This document shows positions 1-8,920 of a DNA stretch of 64,000 bases, piece after piece. The number at the start of each line of letters is the position of its first letter. Position 1 is the first letter of the stretch. A model generated the notes under the pieces. The model was not told the DNA's origin. It made no database searches and saw nothing but the letters and a program-made list of their open reading frames with translations. The position numbers and the translations under genes were made by a program. The stretch is taken from assembly GCA_002633025.1 (NCBI GenBank), contig NMRB01000622.1, positions 167,638-231,637 of the forward strand, written 5' to 3'. Source of the DNA: Notospermus geniculatus (lineage: Eukaryota; Nemertea; Pilidiophora; Heteronemertea; Lineidae).

Positions 1-360
1 GCTGAGAAATTATCGTCTCGGATAGATTTATTGGGGTCTAAGGTGGTGGCGGTCGGCGAGGTGGGACTTGACTTCCTCGAATCCCCCGGGGCACATGTCA
101 AGGGTCTTCAGGAGAGGGTGCTGCGGATTTGCCTCCGCGAGGCCACGAGGCGCGGTTTGCCAGTGGTTATCCACTGTCGTGGCAATGCAGATACCGCGCC
201 TCAGGCCTCGGCGGACTGCCTCCGCATAATGCGGGGCTCCCTCTCCGGGTTCCATCCCGTGTACCGCCACTGCTTTACGGGGACGTTAAATGAGGCCACG
301 GATTGGCTCCGGTCCTTCCCAAATACTGTTTTCGGGGTAACAAAGGTCCGGAGCCTACGG
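1..360 (+). CDS. TatD-family hydrolase, partial exon
   Basis: The frame is open from the first base and ends at a stop at 370-372. It shows three signatures of TatD metal-dependent deoxyribonucleases: GEVGLDF near residue 24, a QERV...LPVVIHCRG block around residues 36-65, and RHCFTGTLNEATDWL around residues 93-107. These correspond to the metal-binding Glu, the conserved His and the HCFTG motif of TatD TIM barrels. The N-terminal HxH strand would lie upstream of the window. A possible splice donor, GGGTAGTA, lies at about 360, so the last residues may be intron. No downstream TatD exon is recognisable before the retrotransposon, so this may be a real gene cut by the window edge or a pseudogene fragment. 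Family assignment is fairly sure; functionality is not. Confidence 0.7.
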
Positions 361-552
361 GGTAGTATATAAATATACTACATTCTTGTGAAATAGATGA
401 ACTTAATCATCAATTATGCTTAGCATGAATTCAAAACATTATATTATAACAAGGGAAAAATCGTGAAGGTGCTTGCCTAGCTTACTGTGTAGTAATTATA
501 CTATCATAAGATTCATTTTAACGTGTAGATTTCATTTGCAGGTTGCACTGTA

Positions 553-832
553 ACTCTGCGATTTCCATCGGGAAAAGGCTTGGGAGGAATGGGTGAAAAA
601 GATTGATCAAGGGGTTGCAGATGAAGGTATCAATCTTGTTGATCAATTCTCTTGGTCCGGTTCCCCTGTCACTTGTGTAACGGGCGGATCCCTCGCCGTC
701 CTCCGTGAATTTAAGGTTGGACACCCCCGGGTGATCCCCGTAGGGCACATTGCAATATGCGCCTTGCGCATGAGCAGAGAGAAGCAGCTGATAGTGTACC
801 GATTTATGTCAGGATCTGTCAGTGAGGAATAA
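553..832 (+). CDS. unrecognised ORF upstream of the retrotransposon
   Basis: I do not recognise this protein. The frame is open after a stop at 550-552 and runs about 92 codons to TAA at 830-832. It contains a run of hydrophobic beta-like segments (SPVTCVTGGSLAVLREF and VIPVGHIAICALR). No ATG starts the frame; the first Met is internal, so it would have to be an exon or a relic. The nearest acceptor-like site (TTTGCAG at 534-540) leads into a different frame. It lies between the TatD-like exon and the retrotransposon 5' end and may be a fragment of another element. Confidence 0.3.
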
Positions 833-834
833 AA

Positions 835-1230
835 GTCAAATCTTCAATTACGTAAGTCGTATTGTTCGTCCGAACCCCCCATTTCTGTAGAGGCAGTCCC
901 TCACCTCTACATCTGGCACCCGCTTGGGGGCCGACGAGATCAAAATAAGACAGAATTAGAAGTTTAATCCGGCCGGCGCCGAAATCTTGAGTGCCGCCAT
1001 CTTAGAAATCTGTCAAAATTGGCCGAAAGTACGGTTCAGAAACCGGCCGATAGATCATATAAAACGGAGGCTCGTGGCGTGCGAAGTACATCAATCAGTC
1101 GTAGAAAGGTCAGAGAACAAACGGGATACCCCGATATAGAGAGTCACGTCGATTCATGCACGCATTTGAGCCTTGAATTACCGAGAGATTCCCATCAGTC
1201 ACAGACGCCATCTTGGATTGCTGCAGTGTA
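835..1230 (+). repeat. putative 5' LTR of the Gypsy element
   Basis: This non-coding stretch precedes gag and has a TATA box (CATATAAAAC at 1056-1065) with a plausible start site about 30 bases on. The segment just after it, TGGGGCGCCCAGTCAGAC near 1230, resembles a TGG-initial tRNA primer-binding site. The boundaries are guesses because no second LTR is visible for comparison. Confidence 0.45.
1056..1065 (+). promoter_or_regulatory. TATA box of the retrotransposon LTR
   Basis: CATATAAAAC lies about 270 bases before the gag ATG, at the expected place for the U3 promoter. No initiator was verified. Confidence 0.5.
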
Positions 1231-1330
1231 TGGGGCGCCCAGTCAGACATAATTAATTATCGACCACGTGTGTGTGCACTGAAATTTTGAAGTAGTAGTT
1301 CGAATTTAACATCGAAATTGGAAGTGAATC

Positions 1331-2920
1331 ATGGCTGCCAACCAAGCTAGGCCAAAATTGGAACCTTTTACGGGGGATTCCCCAGAGGACGTGCTTACAT
1401 GGTTCCGGAGATTTGAGCTGTTCCATCCTCAGCCACCAGAAGATGCTAATGCTGATATCCAGAGGAGACACCAGATACTCCCTCTATATTTGAGAGGCCA
1501 TGCCTTTAATTTGTATGATAGCTTGACTCCAGCACAGAAAGATGATTACGAGCAGATACGAACTGCTTTAAGAGAACGCCTGGACCCAGGCCAGCACGCA
1601 CTTCTCCGCCGCCAAGAGTTTATGGCGTTAGAGAAGAAACCTGAGGAGACCCTCATAGCGTTCGAACTTAGAGTTATGAAGATAGCCGCGGTGGCCTTTG
1701 GGGACTTCCCCAACCAACATAGAGATTTAATGGCAAAAGAACAATTCATACGTGGCATCGGCGACAAAGACTTGCAGTTACATTTGTTAACCCACTACCC
1801 TCTTACCATTCGTGGAGCTGCACAGATGGCTGAACAGTATTGCCAAGTAAAAAAGGTGACGAAAGCCCAAGAGGAGAAAGATAAGAAAGAAGCCGCAGCC
1901 GCAGAGACCCAAGATCCGAATACAAAAGACCCAACAATCATCAACAAAGACCAGAATGCCAAAGACCAGAATCCTAAAGACCAGAATACAACAGTTCGGA
2001 TAGTGGAAACACCTGCGCCGGGGAACCCCGCTCAATCAGGTAAACAAGATTTCCGCAAAGCCGAATATGATACGACAGTGAAGGAATTAGAAGAGAAAGT
2101 TCACAAGCTGACGTTACAACAGGAAGAGCGGATGCCCTATTACTATCATTATCAACGGGGTCGCCCCCGAACCAGACGTGAAAGAGGACGCGGTTTTGGC
2201 TGGGGACCCCCACCTGATGGCAGTCCAAGCAGAGACTTTTATGAGCGACGCAATAGACAGTATAGGGATTACCGTGATTATGGTGACAGACACAGATACT
2301 CAGATGATCGACGACGCCAAGAGCCCAGCAGAGATGACAGTTACCAGGACCGCGACCCGACGTCAGGAGATCGACGTTCTCCGGCCGGTGCCAGGCCGTG
2401 GAGACCGCCCTCGCCGGGACCACGCAGCATTGATCGACAGGAGCGACGTTCTAGTTCACCAGGTAGATATCCAAGTCCAAGCCGAGATAGAGGATATGCA
2501 CCGTCTCGATATCCAAGCCCAAGTCGAGATAGAGGATACGCACCGCCCAGATATCAAAGTCCAACCCGAGGTAGAGCATATTCATCACGAGATAATGACG
2601 CCTATGGTGGTACCACCACGGTTCCCCGAGACCGGGTTGAGCCAAGGCCTACCGATAGATACTACCGATATCAAGACGATGAAACAAGGACCAGTCCATG
2701 CTATCCTGATGATTACCAACAAAGAGAGAGATGGGCTTCACATGACAGACGGATCCCCAGAGAAACTAACCCAAACTTTCTGGAAGCGAGATGGGGAGAA
2801 GCCACACATCCGTCAGACAGACGTCGAGTTCGTTTTGATGAACATTTTCAAGGGATGTGTTTTCATTGCGGGAGATACGGTCATCGACATGCTGATTGCC
2901 CTGGCTGGCAGGAAAACTAG
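1331..2920 (+). CDS. gag: Gag polyprotein with one CCHC zinc knuckle
   Basis: Structural protein that would form the retrotransposon particle and bind its RNA. The 529-residue ORF starts at ATG 1331. Residues about 10-180 form a retrotransposon-gag/capsid-like helical domain (from KLEPFTGDSPEDVLTWF to the AAQMAEQYC segment). A charged low-complexity linker with repeated KDQN units follows at about 180-225. A long Arg/Asp/Ser/Tyr-rich segment occupies about 275-500, with short repeats such as RYPSPSRDRGYAP. One zinc knuckle, CFHCGRYGHRHADC (C-x2-C-x4-H-x4-C), sits at residues 510-523. The ORF ends in TAG and overlaps the pol frame by 25 bases, with pol in the -1 frame. The basic low-complexity segment is unusually long and may serve in RNA binding. 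Confidence 0.9.
   Translation: MAANQARPKLEPFTGDSPEDVLTWFRRFELFHPQPPEDANADIQRRHQILPLYLRGHAFNLYDSLTPAQKDDYEQIRTALRERLDPGQHALLRRQEFMALEKKPEETLIAFELRVMKIAAVAFGDFPNQHRDLMAKEQFIRGIGDKDLQLHLLTHYPLTIRGAAQMAEQYCQVKKVTKAQEEKDKKEAAAAETQDPNTKDPTIINKDQNAKDQNPKDQNTTVRIVETPAPGNPAQSGKQDFRKAEYDTTVKELEEKVHKLTLQQEERMPYYYHYQRGRPRTRRERGRGFGWGPPPDGSPSRDFYERRNRQYRDYRDYGDRHRYSDDRRRQEPSRDDSYQDRDPTSGDRRSPAGARPWRPPSPGPRSIDRQERRSSSPGRYPSPSRDRGYAPSRYPSPSRDRGYAPPRYQSPTRGRAYSSRDNDAYGGTTTVPRDRVEPRPTDRYYRYQDDETRTSPCYPDDYQQRERWASHDRRIPRETNPNFLEARWGEATHPSDRRRVRFDEHFQGMCFHCGRYGHRHADCPGWQEN
2896..2920 (+). promoter_or_regulatory. gag-pol overlap, likely -1 frameshift window
   Basis: The gag frame ends with TAG at 2918-2920 and the pol frame is open only from 2896, so any shift must occur in these 25 bases. 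The heptamer G-GAA-AAC directly before the gag stop is a candidate slip site, though it is not a perfect X-XXY-YYZ. Whether a downstream pseudoknot exists was not computed. Confidence 0.45.
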
Positions 2921-5900
2921 ATCGTGCTGTTGATGAGGGTCGCTTAGCAGCAAAAAAGGATAGACCCAGTAGTAAGCGAGTGGTACCAAGGATCCTGATG
3001 CATATCAGAGATGATGTTGTCCCAGTTTTATTCGACACTGGAGCGGATATTTCCGTGATGCGTGAAGACGTATGGACTTCGGTGTATACGCCTGAGGAAC
3101 GTGAGCCATTGAAGCCTGTTCAAGAGGGAACCTTTGGCGTCTCAGGAGAGCCGTTGGCCGTACGCGGATCCACGACCGTGCCTATTCAGCTGGGACCGCT
3201 CACCTTCCGCCATGCAGTCAAAGTGGTAGAGCGCCTTGATAGTCCACTCATCCTGGGATGGGATTTTATACGTAAATATAACGTTCGCATTCAGCCTCAA
3301 CGGAAATCAGTCGTCGTGTGGGATCATGAATTCCCACTAATAGATGAGAAGAAAATGCCTGAGGTATGCCGAGCTAGACTGCTGAATTCAGTGACCGTAC
3401 CGCCCAGAACTGAGATAATTGTACCCGCGTATCTGATGCATGACAGAGGGAGCCCTCGGTCTTCATATGCCGGAATCCTGGAGCCGGAGATGCAGATTCC
3501 TGGAGCCATGATATCAAGGATAGCTGCCACAGTCGATGATGCGTTGATACCGATTAGAATCATGAATCCCGGGGACCAGGCTACCGACATAGATAGGGGG
3601 ACCCTCCTTGGACAGTTTCATTCATTGCAGTCGGGTGACCCCGACACAGTACGCAGAACTTATGAATTGATGGAAGAATTTGAACCGGAAGTAACGCCGT
3701 CAAAACCACAGTGGATGGATGGTGATTTACCGGCGGTGGATCTATCAAAATGCAAATTTACCGGAAAGGGACAACTAGGCCGCTTGAAGAAGTTATTGAG
3801 AGAATTTAGCAATGTGTTCAGTCGCGGCCCAAACGATAGAGGACTCACAGACTTAGTGGAACACGAGATTAATACAGGAGGTTTCCGATTTTGCGTCGAT
3901 TATCGGAAGTTAAATGCGGTGACCTGCAAAAATGCTCATAGTTTACCCAGGATCGATGATTCATTAGCTACCATGGCCGGAGCAGCAGTTTTCAGTAACC
4001 TAGACCTCACCAGCGGATACTGGCAAGTGCCAGTTGCAAAATCAAGCCAGGACAAGACAGCGTTCTCCATCGGACCGAAGTTATACCGATTCACCCGGCT
4101 TCCTTTTGGTTTATGTAATGCCCCGCCTTTGTTCCAGAGATTAGTAGAATTAGTCTTTGCGGGGATGAGCTGGAAGCAAATGATGACATATTTGGACGAT
4201 TTTGCAATATTCACCAAGGACTTTGATACGCACATGCAAGTACTACGCGAAGTTTTCCAGCGATTAGGAAAAGCTGGTCTCAAGCTACAACCCAAAAAAT
4301 GCCATCTAGTCAGAGACAGAATCACCTTCCTGGGACACCAGATTAGCAAGGATGGGATCAAGCCTGATCCTTCCAACATCGACAAGGTGAAGGATTGGCC
4401 GGTACCCCGGTCTGTAAAGGATGTTCAAAGTTTCCTAGGACTTGCCTCCTACTATAGACGTTTCGTACGAGGGTTCTCGGATCTAGCAAGACCACTTACC
4501 AGATTAACGCAGAAGGAGGTGCCATTCATTTGGGACAATCAATGCCAAGATGCATTTGAAATCTTGAAAGCCAAGCTGGTGTCGCCACCTGTCCTGGGAT
4601 ACCCTAAATGGGGTGATCCCTTTATCATCTACACTGACGCATCTGATTTTGCAGTCGGAGCTGTGCTGGCTCAACAACAAGGGAAAGAAGAGAAAGTGAT
4701 TGCATATTACAGCAACTCCCTCAGCCAAACAGAACGGAACTGGTGCACTTATGACAAGGAATTGTGGGCCATCGTGAGGGCGTTACGCCAGGCCCACATC
4801 TATCTGTACGGCTCAAAGTTCACCATCGTGAGGGATCATCGCCCTCTTCTCCAGCGCAACAAACTCAAGTGGGATGCAGATGTTACCCAAAAACGTACCC
4901 GCTGGATGAACGAGCTCAGCACATGGGGAGATATCGACATCCAGTATCGCCCAGGCAAGCAGAATGGAAATGCCGATGCGATGAGCCGAAGACCGGTGCA
5001 GACTCACAAGTTAGCAGACTTAGCCACAGATCTGTTTGCACCAGCGCCCGTGATGAAACCGGTGGATCCACCGAAAACAACATCAAAGGGAATTCAGACC
5101 AACATCAACACGCAGCCAGCACTGGGGGAACCCCCAAAACTCGAGAAAAAGCAATCCAGTATCAACACACAGCCAGAACGGGGGGAACCCCCAAAACTGG
5201 AGAAGAAGCGATCCAGAAGGAAGAAAAAGAAATTCAGAGACACACCAGAAGTGAATACCAACACACTACCAATGAACCAACCTGAAGATTACAATACTCA
5301 GCCAACAAAGGGGGAACCCCCGTGGCCTGAGATTAGTACATTACAAGAGGAGAACTCCCGAGGGGCCTCAGGGGCCACTCCTCCCAGGATTATGACCTAT
5401 ACCGATTATGACATAATACCAAATGAGACAGTACCAAGTCAAGGTGGGATCAGAGCAACAACCATTGAACCCGCTACCTCAGCGGAGGGGATCCCAATAA
5501 TCGCAGCAGAACAGCACGCAGATCCCGTAGTAGCCCAAGTCTACCAATGGGTTAAGTCTGGAATTAAACCCTGCAAAGCGGCAATCAAAGACCAAAGCCG
5601 AGAAATCAAGACCTACTGGCGATTATATGACAATATGGAGATTAAGGATGACACTCTGACCGTTAAGTGGACACCCAAGAACTCACGGAAATGTCGTTAC
5701 CAACAAGTGGTGCCATCTGGACTCAGGCCTCAGATTATGGAGGAGATCCATGCTGGACTCTTTTCTGTCCACTTTGGACGGCGGAAAACCACGCGCCGGA
5801 TTCAAGACCGGTTCTTCTGGCCAGGGATGGTCACCGACGTAGCAGAATATGTCAAGACGTGTCCCCTGTGCATTGCAAGAAAGAAGCCAGTGCCGGGATT

Positions 5901-7536
5901 GAAGGCTCCCCTTCAAAACATCGCAGCAACCAGGCCCTTGGAGATTGTGGCAACCGACATTACCGAGATGCCAGTCACCCCCAGAAGAAACAGATATTGC
6001 CTGGTGGTGGGTGACCACTTTACCAAATACGTCAATTTATATGCCATGCCGGACCAGACAGCCAAGACAGTTGCAGACATCCTTTTCAAGCAGTACGTTG
6101 TGGAGCACGGGCTGCCGGAGTCCCTCCATTCAGATCAAGGGACGCAATTTGAAGCGGATGTGATGCAAGAGTTGTGTGCTATGCTCCAAATCGATAAGAC
6201 GCGAACCACTCCGTACCACCCTATGGGGAATGGTATGATCGAGAGGTTCAACGAGACTTTGAAGAACGCAATAGCCAAGCTGACCAAGGAACATGGTCGA
6301 GATTGGGATCTACACCTCGGCCCCATCCAATTGGCCTATAATTCCAGCGTTCACGATTCTACGGGGTACACCCCGTTCTACCTCAACAAAGGCAGGGAAC
6401 CCCGCCTAGTTCCAGATCTGATATATGGGAGCCCATCAACAGATTATTGGAAGTCTACTGGTGCCTATGCCAAGGACGTGTTTGGAGAAATGCAAAATGC
6501 ATTTCAACAGACGACAGATAACGCCAAGGCCGCCCAAGCACGGCAAAAGAACGTGTATGACAAGTGGTCTAGGCACCATCCGTACCACCCAGGGGATCAG
6601 GTCTGGTTACATAACCCGGTAGCCAAGGATAGGCACAGGAAGCTGTTGTTACCCTGGACTGGACCCTACATTGTCACCAAGAGGTTCCAGTTGGCCAATG
6701 GTTTACCTGGTGTCACTTACAGAGTGGAACACCCAGAGACCAAGCATGAACTTGTGGTACACCACAACCGCTTGAAGCCATTCGTCGCACCGCGGATTCC
6801 ACGTCCTTTATCGAGGTTACCAACTCACACTCAACAGGAGAACAGACAAACTCAGACAGTAGACGTTCCAGCCAAGCAACCGGGGGCGCCACCCGTCAGG
6901 CCCACACCAGAGCCAATTAGAGTGCAATTACCTGCACCAGCATTGCCACAGCCATTGCCTGCTGTGGTAGGAGGATTTCCACTGCCAGCTCTTCCGCCAG
7001 TACCACCTCCGCTGCCAGTGGTCAGGCCACAGGTGCCTGTCCCACTTCCACGCAGGCGACGGCTTGCCATACCACCAGCGCCGCCGTTACCACCAGTGCG
7101 ACCACCACCAGCGCCAGTGATTCTGCGTCGTCGGCCACGACCACCAGCTGTCCCTCCACAGCCACAGGACCCCCCAGTTTTACTACCAGATGCAGGGCAT
7201 CAGCCCCAAAGGGGGGAGGAGGCAGTAGACGTGCAGTTGCCAGGAGTGCTCCAGCCGGAGCCACCACCGCCGGAGCCGGTGGAACCACCGCCACTGCCAG
7301 TGGAACGACAGCCATTACCAAGGGAGGCTCAACAACCAGTGCAACAGCAACAGCAACCAGTGGGAAGACCGCAATCACCAGCCCAGCAGGAAGCAACACA
7401 AGAGCAGCCACCTGCCGAACCGACCAGGACCCGCTCAGGCCGGGAAGTCCACAAACCAAAGTACTTGGAGGACTACGTGGAGCAGATTCGGGAAAAGCTG
7501 CCCTTTTCATTCTTCAAGGGATGGAAAATCACCTGA
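2896..7536 (+). CDS. pol: Pol polyprotein (PR-RT-RNaseH-IN), RT internally deleted
   Basis: The frame opens at TTG 2896 right after an in-frame TGA and has no ATG start, so it is probably made by -1 frameshifting from gag. Visible modules are: aspartic protease (FDTGAD, residues about 46-51); reverse transcriptase (FCVDYRKLN near 330, LPFGLCNAP, YLDDF near 432); RNase H (YTDASDF near 578); integrase with HHCC finger (CPLC near 988) and catalytic D near 1020, D near 1080, then E after 35 residues; a GPY/F-like module (WTGPYIV); and a Pro/Gln-rich C-terminal tail of roughly 300 residues. Oddity: the protease-RT linker (VEHEINTGG) runs directly into FRFCVDYRKLN. In Gypsy elements about 45-50 residues of the RT fingers normally lie between these points. 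The reading frame is kept, but RT activity of this copy is doubtful. Confidence 0.92.
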   Translation: MPWLAGKLDRAVDEGRLAAKKDRPSSKRVVPRILMHIRDDVVPVLFDTGADISVMREDVWTSVYTPEEREPLKPVQEGTFGVSGEPLAVRGSTTVPIQLGPLTFRHAVKVVERLDSPLILGWDFIRKYNVRIQPQRKSVVVWDHEFPLIDEKKMPEVCRARLLNSVTVPPRTEIIVPAYLMHDRGSPRSSYAGILEPEMQIPGAMISRIAATVDDALIPIRIMNPGDQATDIDRGTLLGQFHSLQSGDPDTVRRTYELMEEFEPEVTPSKPQWMDGDLPAVDLSKCKFTGKGQLGRLKKLLREFSNVFSRGPNDRGLTDLVEHEINTGGFRFCVDYRKLNAVTCKNAHSLPRIDDSLATMAGAAVFSNLDLTSGYWQVPVAKSSQDKTAFSIGPKLYRFTRLPFGLCNAPPLFQRLVELVFAGMSWKQMMTYLDDFAIFTKDFDTHMQVLREVFQRLGKAGLKLQPKKCHLVRDRITFLGHQISKDGIKPDPSNIDKVKDWPVPRSVKDVQSFLGLASYYRRFVRGFSDLARPLTRLTQKEVPFIWDNQCQDAFEILKAKLVSPPVLGYPKWGDPFIIYTDASDFAVGAVLAQQQGKEEKVIAYYSNSLSQTERNWCTYDKELWAIVRALRQAHIYLYGSKFTIVRDHRPLLQRNKLKWDADVTQKRTRWMNELSTWGDIDIQYRPGKQNGNADAMSRRPVQTHKLADLATDLFAPAPVMKPVDPPKTTSKGIQTNINTQPALGEPPKLEKKQSSINTQPERGEPPKLEKKRSRRKKKKFRDTPEVNTNTLPMNQPEDYNTQPTKGEPPWPEISTLQEENSRGASGATPPRIMTYTDYDIIPNETVPSQGGIRATTIEPATSAEGIPIIAAEQHADPVVAQVYQWVKSGIKPCKAAIKDQSREIKTYWRLYDNMEIKDDTLTVKWTPKNSRKCRYQQVVPSGLRPQIMEEIHAGLFSVHFGRRKTTRRIQDRFFWPGMVTDVAEYVKTCPLCIARKKPVPGLKAPLQNIAATRPLEIVATDITEMPVTPRRNRYCLVVGDHFTKYVNLYAMPDQTAKTVADILFKQYVVEHGLPESLHSDQGTQFEADVMQELCAMLQIDKTRTTPYHPMGNGMIERFNETLKNAIAKLTKEHGRDWDLHLGPIQLAYNSSVHDSTGYTPFYLNKGREPRLVPDLIYGSPSTDYWKSTGAYAKDVFGEMQNAFQQTTDNAKAAQARQKNVYDKWSRHHPYHPGDQVWLHNPVAKDRHRKLLLPWTGPYIVTKRFQLANGLPGVTYRVEHPETKHELVVHHNRLKPFVAPRIPRPLSRLPTHTQQENRQTQTVDVPAKQPGAPPVRPTPEPIRVQLPAPALPQPLPAVVGGFPLPALPPVPPPLPVVRPQVPVPLPRRRRLAIPPAPPLPPVRPPPAPVILRRRPRPPAVPPQPQDPPVLLPDAGHQPQRGEEAVDVQLPGVLQPEPPPPEPVEPPPLPVERQPLPREAQQPVQQQQQPVGRPQSPAQQEATQEQPPAEPTRTRSGREVHKPKYLEDYVEQIREKLPFSFFKGWKIT

Positions 7537-7840
7537 TTGGGAGGAATTCATCTGTGTTGTGCTGACTTTACCGATTTGGACATTGTTATTATTCATATAA
7601 CATAACTGAAATTGTGTCTATATTGATTGTATTGCCTACGTTATTTCTATAACCGGGTGAACCCGTACTGTGCTTATATAAGTACTGTTTCTTTCAGCTG
7701 GGAACCCAGCGGCCAAGAAGAAAGTTATTATGCTAATCATTTATTTCCCTTTCAGCGATTGACTGGTGGAGTCACCATTTACATGTTTAAGTTGTTGCCT
7801 ATATTTAGTCTTGACCGATCTCTTTTGTCGTTACAGCCTG
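7537..7840 (+). promoter_or_regulatory. pol-ORF3 spacer with acceptor-like sites and a TATA-like box
   Basis: This 300-base spacer contains three pyrimidine-tract/AG sites in a row: GTTTCTTTCAG ending 7697, TTTCCCTTTCAG ending 7755 and TTTGTCGTTACAG ending 7836. The last is only four bases before the ORF3 ATG. A TATATAAG box lies at 7675-7682. Expression of ORF3 from a spliced subgenomic RNA, as for env genes, or from an internal promoter, is inferred. Confidence 0.4.
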
Positions 7841-8713
7841 ATGGCGACAGGAGGTTACGACCCCGGGGATGCCCCCGAAATAATAGAGATAACGATGCAG
7901 GATGTGGAAGGCGTCCGAACCCTGACCAGGGAGGTCCCTCCCGGTGCGGATGAAGATACAATCACCCTCCAAGCTATGGAAGAGTTGGCCGCGACGACCA
8001 GGGAGCCCCCTGTCGTTCCGTTGCCCCCCGTGGCACCAGCGCCCACTACCTGTATTCCCGCAGTGGCGCCACCACCGCTGTGGGTTTTCTCCGATTCCAC
8101 ATTAAAAGGATTATTTGAGTATGGAGACGTGACCAGGCGATTTGCCACCTTCAAGATCCTTCCGGGCGCCACCTTGGCGCGCGTAGCCGATGTGGCTCGT
8201 CGCCACTTGCGGGGGACCCCCCGCCCAGCCATTGTCGTTATGGTGGCTGGATCGAACGATTTCTACCCAAGGAGGGACTACACCAGTCGGCCACCACGGG
8301 AAACCCTTACACCTGTTCAGAGGGCCAACCGGCTGGCCAGGTTCTCCACCACTTTTGGTCTCCATGTGGGCAGGGTTTTGGCCGCCCTGCACCCTGGGCA
8401 GAAACTAATGGTGGCTACTGTACCGCCCAGGCGGAATGCGACCCAAGCAGAGGAATCCCTCATCTTGGCCATACACAGTATGGTCATATCGGACAATGAG
8501 GGGAGAGGCCTCCCGACTCCTGATCTGTTTAAATGGCTCAGTGTTTATAGAAAAGTAGCAGGACGGTCTATGTACACTGGAGCCCGGAACAGCCGTCTTG
8601 GACCGGATGGGGTGCACCCCACGCCAGCAAGCTGTATTAAATTAGCTAATGAAATACAGTATCAATATCGGCTGGTGACCGGCCAGCCTGTGGACCGTTG
8701 CCATGAGCACTAG
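7841..8713 (+). CDS. ORF3: SGNH/GDSL-like hydrolase domain in the env position
   Basis: The ORF is open upstream to 7766, but the ATG at 7841 directly follows an acceptor-like site and is the likelier start (290 residues). Residues about 1-75 are acidic then Pro-rich. From residue 80 the protein shows the block order of SGNH hydrolases: block I VFSDSTLKGL with the candidate nucleophile Ser at 86, a Gly in ILPGATL (block II), block III AGSND with Asn at 139, and block V DGVHPTPA with Asp 256 and His 259. SGNH enzymes are esterases/lipases; a related esterase domain is known in ORF1 of CR1/L2 LINEs. I see no signal peptide, transmembrane anchor or fusion-protein feature, so this is not an ordinary Env. 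The domain call rests on motif order and spacing by eye. The activity and role (for example acting on membranes or acetyl esters) are unknown. Confidence 0.72.
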   Translation: MATGGYDPGDAPEIIEITMQDVEGVRTLTREVPPGADEDTITLQAMEELAATTREPPVVPLPPVAPAPTTCIPAVAPPPLWVFSDSTLKGLFEYGDVTRRFATFKILPGATLARVADVARRHLRGTPRPAIVVMVAGSNDFYPRRDYTSRPPRETLTPVQRANRLARFSTTFGLHVGRVLAALHPGQKLMVATVPPRRNATQAEESLILAIHSMVISDNEGRGLPTPDLFKWLSVYRKVAGRSMYTGARNSRLGPDGVHPTPASCIKLANEIQYQYRLVTGQPVDRCHEH

Positions 8714-8920
8714 GTTTTTCTCAGTTCAGGGGTTTCCCCCTGCTGACCTAGTGGTCTACACTGGTTCAGTGACTGGACTTGACGTTTGGGGGATTCCCCA
8801 TCGTCACCTGAACTGTTCATTAACTCAGGAATAACGATGTGTTCTCGGACGGATTATGTGTGTGAACTGCTCAGTATTCTGTAGAGGATATTGCCGTAAT
8901 TTGGATTACACTGCTGTGAC
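8714..8920 (+). other. retrotransposon 3' non-coding sequence
   Basis: The stretch from the ORF3 stop to the gap has no clear polypurine tract and no match to the putative 5' LTR that I could find by eye. It is probably 3' untranslated sequence just before the missing LTR. Confidence 0.5.

Larger units (their letters stand above)
835..8920 (+). mobile_element. Ty3/Gypsy-like LTR retrotransposon, 3' end lost in gap
   Basis: Ordered gag, pol (protease, reverse transcriptase, RNase H, integrase with GPY/F-like module) and a third ORF on one strand define a Ty3/Gypsy (Metaviridae-type) element. The pol order PR-RT-RH-IN separates it from Copia. The 5' boundary is approximate: a TATA-bearing LTR-like stretch precedes gag. 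I could not find a copy of it after the third ORF before the N run at 8921, so the 3' LTR is presumed to lie in the gap. The gag and third ORFs are uninterrupted; pol is open but has an in-frame deletion inside RT. Confidence 0.88.

Noticed and set aside
2178-2933. 251-codon open frame overlapping gag
   Set aside because: Frame shadow of the Arg/Asp-rich gag segment; no independent signature.
7022-7510. 162-codon hydrophobic frame on the minus strand
   Set aside because: Antisense of the Pro/Gln-rich pol tail (CCA codons read as valine/alanine-rich).
7841-8713. Envelope glycoprotein
   Set aside because: No signal peptide, transmembrane segment or Cys-rich ectodomain; the SGNH blocks explain the conserved positions better.
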